Shown here: positions 32,027 to 42,254 of the stretch, one piece after another
Layout of the letters: every line of letters starts with the position of its first letter
How positions within the stretch are numbered: the stretch's first letter is position 1
NCBI RefSeq assembly: GCF_000003195.3
Contig: NC_012871.2
Location: 45,699,845 to 45,763,844, forward strand
Origin: Sorghum bicolor
Lineage: Eukaryota > Streptophyta > Magnoliopsida > Poales > Poaceae
Direction: 5' to 3'
DNA: 64,000 nt
The notes under the pieces: generated by a model
Seen by the model: only the letters and a program-made list of their open reading frames with translations
Databases searched by the model: none
What the model was told of the DNA's origin: nothing
Program-made: the position numbers and the translations under genes

Positions 32027-35000
32027 TGGATAGATTCGCCGATGATGGAAAATTAGGCCAGGGATTCACATCGGCCGATGATTTGGTAGAAGTAGATATA
32101 GGTAGTGGTGATAAGCCTAGGCCTACTTTTATTAGTGCTAAATTAGATCCTGAGAGTAAGCAACAATTGACTAGTTTGTTAAAGGAATATAAAGATTGCT
32201 TTGCTTGGGATTATACCGAGATGCCTGGTTTAGACCGATCAATTGTTGAACATCGGTTACCCATCAAGTCTGGATTTCGGCCACATCAGCAACCAGCCCG
32301 CCGATGTAATCCTAAAATTCTACCTGATATTAAGGCCGAAATCACCAAACTTATTGAAGCTAAGTTTATTCGGCAGTGTCGGTATGCCGAGTGGATTTCC
32401 AATGTTGTTCCGGTTTACAAGAAGAACGGGAAGCTTCGGGTGTGCATTGATTTCAGGAATCTCAATAAAGCTACGCCGATGGATGGATACCCAATGCCTG
32501 TCGCCGATCTACTGGTTGATGCTGCGGCTGGTCATCAGGTCATCAGCTTCATGGATGGTAATGCAGGTTACAATCAAATATTCATGGCGGAGGAGGATAT
32601 TCCAAAAACCGCATTCAGGTGTCCTGGTCATGTTGGGCTATTTGAATGGATAGTCATGACTTTTGGGTTGAAGAATGCTGGTGCTACCTATCAAAGGGCT
32701 ATGAATTTTATATTTCATGAGTTCATCGGCAAGCTCGTGGAGATTTATATTGATGATGTGGTGGTTAAGTCTGGAGATTTCTCAAAGCATCTTGCCGATT
32801 TACAAAAAGTGTTAGAGTGCACAAGGAAGCATGGATTGAAGATGAATCCCAACAAGTGTGCATTTGATGTATCAGCAGGGCAGTTTCTTGGTTTCATGGT
32901 ACATCAGAGGGGTATTGAAATTAGTCGAAGATCTATTGATGCCATCAATAAAATAGTGGCCCCTACCAACAAAACCGAGCTCCAATCCTTGATCGGCAAG
33001 GTAAATTTTATCAGGAGATTTATATCGAATTTGTCTGGTAGGATTCGTGCTTTCAGTCCTCTTCTTAAATTGAAAGCCGATCAAGAGTTTATTTGGGGAG
33101 AAGAACAGCAGTTGGCTCTGGATGAAATCAAGAAGTATCTAGTAAATCCTCCAGTTCTAGTTCCACCTCAACAAGGGAAGCCCTTCAGATTGTATTTATC
33201 TACCGATGGATCGGTTATCGGTTCAGCTTTAGTTCAAGAATTTGAAGGGAAAGAAAGGGTAATTTATTATTTGAGTAGGAGGTTGGTTGATGCTGAAACC
33301 AGGTATTCGGCCATTGAGAAACTATGCTTATGCTTATATTTTTCATGTATCAAGCTGAGACATTACCTGTTATCGGCCGAATGCACTGTTGTTTGCAAAG
33401 ATGACGTGGTCCGATACATGCTATCTATGCCGATTATGAGTGGTAGGATCGGTAAATGGATTTTAGCGCTGTCGGAGTTCGATTTGCGTTACGAATCGGC
33501 TAAGGCAGTCAAAGGGCAGATTATGGCCGATTTTGTGACTCAGCATTGCGGTCTAGTGGAAACCTTGGAAATTGTACCCTAGACGCTCTTCTTTGATGGA
33601 TCTACCTGTGACCGGGGGGCAGGAATCGGCATTGTATTAGTTTCCCCTAAGAGGAGGAAGTATGAGTTTTCCTTGCCGATTGTTGCCACATCAACAAATA
33701 ATCAGGCTGAGTATCAGGCTCTGATCAAGGGATTGGAGTTGTTAAGAGAAGTTCATGCTGATGCTGTTGAAATATTCGGGGATTCTATGTTGGTTATAAA
33801 TCAATTGGCCGGAAGCTATGAATGCCGAAGTGAAGTTCTCATAACTTATTTCGAGAGAAGTATGCAACTGTTAAAGGAATTCAAGGATTTCCGATTGGAG
33901 CATGTTCCCCGATTGCATAATGAAGACGCTAATCGGTTAGCTCAGCATGCCTCGGGATATCAGCCAATGATTAATGCGACATCGGCAGTCGGTGCCGGTG
34001 ATTGGAGGAAAGAAATTATTGATTATCTAAAAGATCCATCCAAAAAAGTTGAAAGACGGGTTCGATTTCAAGCAACCAAGTATGTGCTCCTTGAAAATGA
34101 ATTGTATTATCGAACTGTCGATGGAATTCTTCTCCGATGCTTGGGTGATGATGAAGCTAGAAGTTTGATGGGGGAAATCCATGAAGGAGTGTGTGGAGCG
34201 CATCAGTCAGCTTTTAAGATGAAGTGGATGATTCGAAGGAATGGATATTTTTGGCCAACCATACTTGAAGATTGTTTTAAATATTTCAAGGGATGTCAAG
34301 GTTGTCAAAAGTTTGGTAATATCCAGAGAGCACCCGCATCGGCTATGAATCCTATAATAAAGCCTTGGCCGTTCCGGGGATGGGCCATCGATCTGATCGG
34401 CCAGATTTATCCACCATCTAGCAAAGGGCATAAGTTCATTCTAGTTGCCACTGACTATTTCACTAAGTGGGTTGAAGCTATTCCTTTGAAGAAAGTCACA
34501 TCGGCCAATATGATTGATTTTGTGAAGGAGCATATTATTTACCGATTTGGGATTCCCCAAACGATTACTACCGATCAGGGCACCATGTTCACATCGGGGG
34601 AGTTCGATGAATTCGCAATCGGTATGGGAATTAAAGTGTTGAATTCTTCTCCTTATTATGCTCAAGCCAATGGGCAGGCCGAAGCATCTAACAAAGGAAT
34701 TATCAAGCTTATTAAACGAAAGATTGAAGAAAATCCTAAGCGGTGGCATACATTATTAAATGAAGCATTGTGGTCTTATCGGATGGCTTGTCATGGATCG
34801 ACCAAAGTATCACCCTATCAATTGGTGTATGGACATGATGCAGTGTTGCCTTGGGAAATTAAGGCTGGATCTAGGCGATTATCTTTTCAAGATCAATTAA
34901 CTTCCGATGGTTATGCCACTTTGATGACCGATGAATTGGACGATCTAGCAGGGCATCGGTTAAAAGCTTTAATGAGTATAGAAGAAAATAAGAAGAGAGT

Positions 35001-35259
35001 TGCTAGATGGTATGATAAGAAAGTGAAGGCTAAAGAGTTTGCCGATGGGGATTTGGTATGGAAATTAATTTTACCAATTGGGACCAAAAGTTCGAAGTTT
35101 GGAAAGTGGTCTCCTAATTGGGAGGGTCCTTATCGGATAAGTCGATCGGCTCCTGGTAATGCCTACATTCTAGAAACCCTCGAAGGAATTGAATTTCCCA
35201 GAGCATTAAACGGCAAATATTTAAAGAAGTACTACCCCAGTATATGGGTCGATGCATAG
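32026..35259 (+). pseudogene. pol: T1 pol: reverse transcriptase, RNase H, archaeal-type RNase H, integrase (one stop)
   Basis: The frame opens at ATG 32026, one base into the preceding stop. Reverse transcriptase motifs: VPVYKKNGKLRVCIDFRNLN, FMDGNAGYNQI and YIDDVVVKS. Then the first RNase H (LYLSTDGS...YYLSRRLVDAETRYS). TAG at 33580-33582 sits just before the second, archaeal-type RNase H (TLFFDGSTCDRGAGIGIV...TNNQAEYQALIKGL), where a Trp codon is usual. Integrase follows: zinc motif HEGVCGAHQ...CQGCQKFG, core AIDLIGQIYP, TDQGTMFTSGEF and NGQAEASNKG. The double RNase H marks the Tat lineage. Otherwise the frame is open for the whole ~1077 codons. Confidence 0.9.
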
Positions 35260-35412
35260 AAGTTTAGGTGCCGATAACACTCCTATCGGCTGGATCCAAA
35301 TGCTTGGGGACAAGACTTGGTGTTTCAAAAGTTTAGGTGCCGATAACAGTCCTATCGGCTAGACTAAAAGCTGAGGAAGCAGGAAAGCGCAGATACAATG
35401 CCGATGGAAACT
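35260..35412 (+). repeat. Duplicated GCCGATA/TATCGGC dyad after T1 pol
   Basis: AGTTTAGGTGCCGATAAC followed by TCCTATCGGCT occurs twice (from about 35263 and about 35332). Each copy has 7-bp arms GCCGATA and TATCGGC around a 7-nt spacer, a small stem-loop made of two copies of the element's own hexamer. It lies between the convergent pol and antisense gene ends, where both 3' ends would form. Confidence 0.65.
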
Positions 35413-38400
35413 CTATGTGTTAAGCAGCGTCTGGATTGCCGATATAGCGCGTAGCCGAATTTGGTTGGCTGCTTCTATCTCCTTGATGTCATCATCGGCA
35501 GAACCTTCTATCGGCTTCAGCTTCTTCTTCAGTTGAAGTGCCTTGCGACCATGAGCATTTCGCTCGTGCTCAAGAAGCCTGATGGTCTCTGGCAATTGGC
35601 TCTCTTCCTGTTGGGCTTGGGACAGAGCGTTCTCTACTTCCTTGAGCTCCGCCAACAGGGATTCTTTTCTTGCCGATAGATCGGATATCTTCTGCTTCAG
35701 CGCGTCTCCAGAAGATCTCAGGATACCGATATTCTTGTGCTTCTCATCGGTCAAAAGCTTCTCTTTCCTCATTTCATCGGAGAGTTGAGTCTGAGCGGCT
35801 CTATCGGCAAGCCGCCGAGAAGCTCTTTGGTACTGCAGCTGGCGACTCTCCAGATGAGCGGCTTGGAACAGGATTTCTTCAACATCGGCTGGGATTTGGC
35901 CTCTGAGAGTTCTGAACAGGGTCTTGGTAGGGTCGGAATCATCAACCAATTGCGCTGTGTCCTGGTGAAGGAGAGCTGACAATTCTTCCAGCCTGACCCT
36001 GATCTCTGCCGATGTGATGCCGACCGTCTGAGAAGAGCTTGCTTCTTCACCTTCTTCTTCAGAGAGATCGATGGCGAAGGAGAACAGGCTATCGGGAGAA
36101 TCTTGTTCCTGGGAGGGAAAGCAAAATTAGCTCATACTCAGAGAATCGGCAAATAGTGCTAACGGTAAACGGTGACTTACTTGCTTCAAGGCGATCTCTT
36201 GTCTTTGACTGAGAAGTGCTGACGGAGCTGCAGGCTGATCGGCCAAAGATGCCGATGGAGCTACAGGTTGATCGGCTGAGATTGCCGATGGAACGATATC
36301 AACTGAAAGAAGACAAAAGGAGTTATGAGACTAAATAAGAATAAGTTCATCGGTAGCGATATTGTTAAAGTATGTTACCTGGAGGAGGGACAACGGTTGT
36401 CTGAATCGGGAGAACTGCCGATGGTATAACTGGACCCACCGGGCCAGTTGTTTGTTCACCCATGTCAGCTGATGTATCTTCTGTTTGAGATCCTTCCTGT
36501 TGGGGTTCTTCTATCTGTGGTGCTTCCTGCATAGGTGGGGGAGATGGTGCTTGCTGTGGCTGGGCTTCTGGAGAAGAAGGAGAAGACTCCACCGGAATTG
36601 GAGATACCGGAGGAGGAGGGGGAGTTGCTACCTTCTGGCGCTTTGTTCCAGTCTTAGCACCCGTGGTGCCCTTTCTCTTGGGTTGGCTAGACTGGGGGGC
36701 ATCGGTACTCTCACACCTGGCTTTCGCCGATGCGCCGGTTTGCTGCAATAATGAACAAGAGTTTATAAGCATAAATATAGCCGATATAAAGATAGTCAGC
36801 ATAAAGGAAAAGATTTGACAAATTGCCTTGAAAGCCCGCGCAAGAGTGGGAGCAGCAACCGTTGGTGATGTCTGGGTTCTTCTGGTGGTGACTTTCCTGA
36901 GGCGTACACCCCGATGCACGATGGAAGCTAGAGTGGGAGCATTGTGGCCGATTGAGGAAATCGGGCCTGATGGAAACAAGTCGATCGGCCTGCCACTCCT
37001 GCTAACCAATGGAGGAATATTGTCAACCTGCAAAAGGAATACAAGGGTAAGCTGCCGATGGAGGTAATATTGAGAAAATGAAACGTTGGTTTGAGTTACT
37101 TACAGTGTCATCGGGAACTTCGTATTCGGAGTCAATCATGCCGCGGTATGAAAGTGCCGATCTGCAGAATAGATGCTCTTTCCATTCTGCCCACCATAAC
37201 TTGTATGCCTGAGTGATAAAAGCAGACGGAACCCATTCTGACAGATGTACATCTATATCGGCGTTTGGTGGTAGTTGGGCTGCTCGAGTCCACTCAAGAA
37301 GGTTGTTGATAGTTTCTTTGGGTTTTATCACATCGGCATAAGGAAGTGCAATCGGCAACTGGCCGAAAGCTAACTGGCGAGCTAATGCCGATGGATTGTA
37401 AAATTCGTAAGTTTGAGGGGAGGTTTTTGTGCTACCAAAGAAATTCACTGGAATGATTCTGGGGGTCACAATTGCCATCATCACCTCATTGTCCCTGTCG
37501 AGAGCTTCATCAAATGGATTGAAGGTCAGAGGGAGCATGCTATCTGGGTCATCATAAGCCAACCATGGTCGTTCGTCTCTGGTCAAACCCTCATACAGAG
37601 TCTGGAAGAATCGGCCGATCTGATCTGGATTACCCCCTGAACCAGGCAGAACTATGACAGCTTCGCCAAAGTTCAAGGGGGCGCCTGTTGCCGATTCCTC
37701 TTCACCCAATACATGGTTTTTCAGCTATATCTCTTGGGAAACGCTGTGTGAACAGGTTGAAGTTGAGACGCTTGTGCAGATGCAGATTGAGCCACATGTT
37801 GACAAACCACCAGGGGCCTCCCAAGTTGCTAGTGGATTGGCCGAGCAGAAGTTTCTGGGCTACTTGATGGAGAAGGTGGTAAGCAGCGCCAAGCAAGTAT
37901 CGGCCGAGAGGGAATCGGCCACCGTTAGCCAGTCTTTCTGCTGCCGATAGGTAGACAGAAGTCGGTCCTGCCGATCGACCACAGAATACAAACTTGTCCA
38001 GCCACATGTTCAGAAAGGTGGTTTGTTCCTTTATGGTGACAGATCCTTTCCCACGGTACTTCTGAATGTACCCCGACCAACCGCCGATAGCGCGAGTCTC
38101 CACTTTGGCACTAGGGGCAGTATCAAAAAAGTGGGTGCTATCGGCAGAAGATATATCTAGACCAGTAAGCATGGCTACATCGGCAAGAGTAGGAGAAGCA
38201 AGGCCGTGGCCAAAGGCAAAAGCATTGAGGGTGTCTGACCAAAAGTAGGATGCAGCTATCAGCAGTGACTCGTTCCTATGCATATCGGCAATGGACAATC
38301 TAATGCATTGGGCTAGATCCCTTTCACCCCACTGAACTTCATTAGAGTTGCTGACCCTCAACAACCAGTCTTTCCACCCTACAGTTGGGCTGGGCCAAGA

Positions 38401-38710
38401 GCGGAAGGTGTCCTTCCACAGATCTAAGGAAAAATTTTCGGCTCTGAAGGGGATCCTGTTGGTTTCTGCGTTGATAAGGTCAGTTGGATCTGGGTCCCCT
38501 AGAGGGCCGAGGCATTGAAGGTGTGGTTGATCGGTGGGGATGACAATTTTGTTGGACAATTCCTAGTGATTTTGGGCGTAAAAAGAAATACAAAGAGGAA
38601 AGAAAAGGAAGATGTTCAGTAAAATGAATTGCGAGTGAACAGGGATATGAAGAAAAATACAGAAGACGGGGTGGAGATTTGACCTCAGGGACGACGAACC
38701 CGACGGCCAT
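35413..38710 (-). pseudogene. Antisense multi-exon gene of T1, plant-mobile-domain-like protein
   Basis: Exon 1 (38710-38684) encodes MAVGFVVPE. A donor (GAG|GTCAAA) and an acceptor (CACTAG|GA at 38563) splice it in frame to ELSNKIVIPTDQ. Exon 2 (38562 to about 37104) has motifs of the plant mobile domain/aminotransferase-like family: FRSWPSPTVGWKDWL, ALAYFWS-like SYFWSDTLNAF and LADVAMLTGL. A one-base gain in an A run near 37720 shifts the frame, and the text goes on in the frame of the ORF ending at 37023. Donor 37103 (GTAAGT) and acceptor 37028 bound an intron. The next exons encode a Pro/Ser/Gln-rich linker and, at the end (35982-35413), a coiled coil. More introns are likely near 36745-36827, 36307-36378 and 36110-36181. 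Tat-lineage elements of this kind carry such antisense ORFs; their function is unknown. Confidence 0.72.
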
Positions 38711-38858
38711 CTTGCTGCGAAGGAAGCGTGTGAAGGCGCCGGAGTTGGTGAAGAGGGGTACTTGTCGGAGACCTTAGGAGTTTTTGGTGGCGCCGCCGCT
38801 GGAAAAGTAAAGTTGGGTAGTAGAATGGTGTGATGGGGAAGGAGTACCCAAGAAGGAA

Positions 38859-38868
38859 CTATTTATAG
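38859..38868 (-). promoter_or_regulatory. TATA box of the T1 antisense gene
   Basis: CTATAAATAG on the minus strand lies about 150 bp upstream of the antisense ATG (38710), a normal plant Pol II spacing that leaves a leader of about 120 nt. It shows the antisense gene has its own promoter and does not depend on the LTR. Confidence 0.6.
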
Positions 38869-39350
38869 GACAAAATGGGCAAGGGCAAATCCGACTTATC
38901 TCTTTGCCGCATCCGAGAAATCCGAGGGTACTCAGGTGGATATGGTAACTGTTCGCACGGTAATCCAGGGATTGTGCAGGTGATTTGACGGGAAGCGGTC
39001 ATTATCTGAAGATATTTTACTGTGCGAGATCTCCTGGTCGGTCCATCGGCAATATTCTATAACGGTCATATTGCCGATGGGCGGATAGAGGGGAAGTAAC
39101 CGTTTGTGCGAATATCCTGGTCAGAACATCGGCAGATCTTTGTAACGGTATTGTTGCCGATGTACGACTGAGAAAAATGCCCGTTTAGGAAGTTGGGGAT
39201 TTCGAGGAATCTGCGGAGGAATAGGATCAGAGTTGTTCAGATTGAGGTTGTCGGTTACCAGATTAGGAGCATTAATTGCGGGAAAAGGCATCATTACTGC
39301 ACAGAATTTCGGAGCATTAATAGTTTTATACTCTGAAACTGGGGGGCATG
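38869..39350 (+). other. Upstream region of the antisense gene and T1 PPT
   Basis: No ORF of note. It has four GCCGAT/ATCGGC hexamers (39040-39160) in two similar blocks, upstream of the antisense TATA box. The PPT ACTGGGGGGCATG ends at 39350 beside the LTR. Confidence 0.6.
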
Positions 39351-40046
39351 TGTTGACACCGTTTTTGGGCACGTGTCTAGGATGGCAGGATAAGGTGGCA
39401 GTACGATGTTTACAAAGTGGGTTGCCGATGAGGATGGTTGCCGATGAGGGAGAAGTTGAACGTGACTAAGTCCACAGGCAGTAATATGGTGCCGATGGCT
39501 AGATAAGAAAGTCTGCCGATGACTATGGCAAAGGGTCTGCCGATGATGCAAAGAGGGAGTCCGGAAGCTGCCGGTCGTTATGTGGAGGAGTTTCGGTTTG
39601 TCACGAGGGATAGTTTTGTTATTTCCTTAATTATTTGCATCGTTTTGTATACGGATTCCGTGTAATTTGGAATTCGAATTCTAATCGTGTCTGGTTGTAG
39701 CTCTTTGAGCAGGGTATAAATATAGACCCTAGGGCCTTGTAATAAAAAATGAATCAATGAATCAAACACACGTTTTTACTCATATTCCAGCATTTACTTT
39801 TCGACGACTTCGTCATACTTTTTCCTTTTCTTACGAGTTCTTAGGAATTCGTCGACTTAAGCTCGGCGTGTTCTCAAGTTCCGCGTGAGTACCTCTTAGC
39901 CGTGACATCCGGGCGCATCGCTGTTGTCAGGACTAAAGTATTCGAGTTATCACCTTTGCCGATAGCAAGGTCAAATCGGCTGGCACGCCTTAACGTTTGA
40001 ATCGGGTATTAGCCCTTTGTGTTTGCAGATCAGTTTTGCATCAACA
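39351..40046 (+). repeat. 3' LTR of T1
   Basis: Same length (696 bp) as the 5' LTR. Differences I could see: one near the start (A/G), two in the CTAGGTCCACATGC region, one in GGAAGGTGCC, and one in TTTTGTTACG. The TSD CGATG follows. Confidence 0.93.
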
Positions 40047-40051
40047 CGATG

Positions 40052-40107
40052 CAATGCTCATGATGACATGATCAAGTTTTAGTAACCGTAACATCGGGGA
40101 TGGTACA
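40052..40107 (-). repeat. Terminal 56 bp of the right chromovirus LTR
   Basis: Resumes chromovirus LTR sequence exactly where 27639 left off (CAATGCTCATGATGACATG...). It ends TGGTACA, i.e. TGTACCATCCCC on the minus strand, against TGTAACATCCCC in the left copy. Confidence 0.9.
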
Positions 40108-41068
40108 CCCGCCCTAGAGACCAGGGCGCCCGCCCACCTTCTGTGCCCAATCAGGGTCAACTTTGCGGATCGTGCTCCACCGACCTAAGGGATCATGGAA
40201 AACCGTGCGATTAATGTCGGTTTGATCTGACGGCCCAGATTCATCTGAAAAAGACTATATAAGCAAGGCCCCTGGCTCCTAGAGAACATACCTCTTCTAC
40301 AGAATAAAACCTAGGGTTTCAATTATTCATCCAAGTAGAGAGGATCCCTCTAGTTCATCTAGTTCTAGTTCTAGTTCTTCTAGTTCTAGTTCTAGTTAGT
40401 TCTAGTTGTAATCTAGAAAATAGGGAGAGAGAAGAGGAGAGCGGAGGAGCTGGATCTGTCGGATCTTCCTCAACATCGTACTTTTGCAACAACTAGTTCG
40501 TTCTTCATCATTCTCCAAGTTCTTCAATTCATAATTCCTGAGTTCTTTAATTACTTTTATTTACATTCAAGTTATTTATTGGATTCCCGCTTGCATCAAG
40601 TGCTCTAGTCTTTGAAACGCTAGAGTAGTAATTAATAGATTAGACGTGGTGTTTAGTCTTGCAATTACCTGGAATTGCACCCAATCCTGCGAATTGTTGT
40701 GGTAGCCCTAGGGTAGTGACAACCCTAACGGTCGACGTATTCCACCTCGTTCGGTTCGGTGTTTGTAGGACCGTAGTCAGAGCTTCCTAGCCCCCTTCTC
40801 ATCTCTTTCTGTGGTTAGTGTTCTGATGTCCCGAAATAAATAATCTTTGAAGTAATTCTTGATTCTTAGATCAACTAGAGAACTCTCAGGAAACTTCCTC
40901 TCTTCCCACCAAAAATAATTATATAGTTATCCTTGGGCGATCTTAAATCTTAATTAGTACACTCATGTTCCCTGTGAAAAATCGATACTGTGGAATACTC
41001 CCGGGTGAAAGCTACATCGGTATCCGTGCGCTTGCGGATTCTTCTATTTGCGTTTAAAATACCCAACA
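40108..41068 (+). repeat. LTR L: 3' part of an element-A-related LTR
   Basis: It has a GGGCGCCCGCCC site (40124-40135), the CCACCGACCTAA block, a TATA box (TATATAAG, 40255-40262), a (TTCTAG)n-type run (about 40358-40409) and an end AAAATACCCAACA. It is collinear with the reverse complement of 47725-48942, so both belong to one family. Its 5' part must lie beyond chromovirus B, outside the window, so solo LTR and full element cannot be told apart. Confidence 0.8.
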
Positions 41069-41157
41069 CTAGCCGACAAGGATAGAGAAAAAAGGGGGTA
41101 AGACTAGTGAATGACACCCGTCGCTGTGCGTGGTTTTTTGTTTCTGTCGAGATAATC

Positions 41158-41930
41158 GTTGCCGCTGTAGGTCTGGAAGAAGAGCTGGAGCGCGTCCGGA
41201 AGGAGAAGGACCAGCTCAACTAGGAGTGCTCTTGCATCTTGGGGAGTGAGAGGAAGGTTGGGGAAGAGCTGAGAACAAAGAACCGAGAGTTGACTGGTAA
41301 GACCAGACTTGTCGGATGGATCAAAGAATCTTTCATTTTGGGACCAATCACTAATTTCCTTTTTGTCCTTGTTGAAGTGCTGAAAGCGAACACCAGGAAG
41401 CATCTCGAGGACCTAGTCAGAGACTGGGATTCATGGAAGAGTAGGTGTCTCTAGATCTAAAAAGGTATAACACCTGTGCTAGACCTTATTAGTCCAGAGC
41501 TTCCTGAAGACCAGCCTCGTGTGCAGAGTCTTGGTCCTATTGAGAAAGCGCAACGCGCATGGGGTTGGCTTCAGCAGTTTGTCAAGGATGCTGGAGAGTA
41601 TGCTCGAGCGTATGTCCTAAGCATGGTACGTGCCCACTACCTCTTGTTCGACATGTCTCGCTTGGAGGGAGGGTACCCCAAGGAGGTCGGTCCAAAGGAG
41701 GCAGATGACCTTCGAGTCAGTCTTCTGGATCTATCGTCAACTGTAATCGGCGATATTAACCTCTATGGGACATCTACTCCGCCCAGCCAACCGGGCTTAG
41801 ATAGGTCGACCAGGGAGTGGTCGGAGTCGTCTGTTGTGGCAGATGGACGATTGGCACCTACGGTCTCGACCCGCCAGGCGCCGGTGGCCCCGGCCAACTC
41901 GATGACACCAAAGACACATGTCGGCGAGTA
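41158..41930 (+). pseudogene. Antisense gene fragment of T2 (C-terminal coiled coil)
   Basis: Plus strand, opposite to T2 pol. An Asp/Glu/Lys-rich helix (LEEELERVRKEKDQLN) is followed by a TAG stop, then more helix. A donor (CTG|GTAAGA, 41297) and an acceptor (TTGAAG, 41377) bound a short intron; the next exon begins LKANTRKHLEDLVRDW. The 41476-41931 frame (LISPELPEDQPRVQSLG, EKAQRAWGWLQQFVKDAG) continues the protein to a stop. Like T1's antisense gene, it ends in coiled coil. The 5' exons lie left of the window. Confidence 0.55.
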
Positions 41931-42254
41931 GTCCGAGAAGCAAGCACCGATTTAGTCTATAGGTTTAGACTAGGACCGCCTAGAGGGCTTTTATTGTAAA
42001 CTTTACTAGGAAAGTTTGTAATAAAGTGGAAACTTGTAAACCATGGTTAAGCGCTGTGAATGATTTATAAGAGTGATGTATCACTGAGTGAGTACCCTGC
42101 TTGCTTTCATAGCTTAAGCTTGTACGTTGAGAACAGAAAAAATCTTACTTGTCGAGTGTTCTGCATATAAAGAGTACGGAGGAAAAAACCAAAACTTGTC
42201 ATTATTCATAAGGAAAAAGATACATACAAGATGTACTGATCTAAGGGTAAAAAC
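41931..42254. other. Non-coding junction between T2 antisense gene and pol 3' ends
   Basis: Convergent 3' ends. TTTGTAATAAAGTGG (about 42015) gives a plausible AATAAA signal for the antisense gene. Nothing else recognised. Confidence 0.45.

Larger units (their letters stand above)
27640..40046 (+). mobile_element. Element T1: young Tat-lineage Ty3 retrotransposon with antisense gene
   Basis: 12,407 bp with two 696-bp LTRs (27640-28335, 39351-40046), TGTTGACACC...CATCAACA, and a perfect 5-bp TSD CGATG (27635-27639, 40047-40051). Order: gag-protease, reverse transcriptase-RNase H-archaeal-type RNase H-integrase on the plus strand, then a spliced gene on the minus strand. By eye the LTRs differ at about five positions, so insertion was recent. 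A one-base frameshift in gag, a nonsense codon in pol and a frameshift in the antisense gene make this copy defective. GCCGAT/ATCGGC occurs about 100 times across it. Confidence 0.93.
5696..40107 (-). mobile_element. Element B: Tekay/Retand-type chromovirus, nested and rearranged
   Basis: Read on the minus strand: the 5' LTR is 40107-40052 plus 27639-23657 (split by T1). Then follow the PBS, a leader, a coiled-coil ORF (23277-22573), the end of RNase H and the integrase N-terminus (22478-21666). The copia insertion comes next, then the integrase core, chromodomain, PPT and 3' LTR (8645-5696). The 3' LTR is interrupted by element A and continues left of the window. Gag, protease and reverse transcriptase are absent, so this copy was non-autonomous or internally deleted. 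LTR ends are TGTAACATCCCC (TGTACCATCCCC in the right copy) and TTCTGCCA. It is inserted in LTR L; flank CCCGC (40108-40112) would be the right half of its TSD. Confidence 0.8.

Noticed and set aside
36485..37067. Plus-strand ORFs opposite the T1 antisense exons
   Set aside because: They are shadows. The minus strand has the coherent protein with splice sites; the plus frames are Arg- and Trp-rich by composition.
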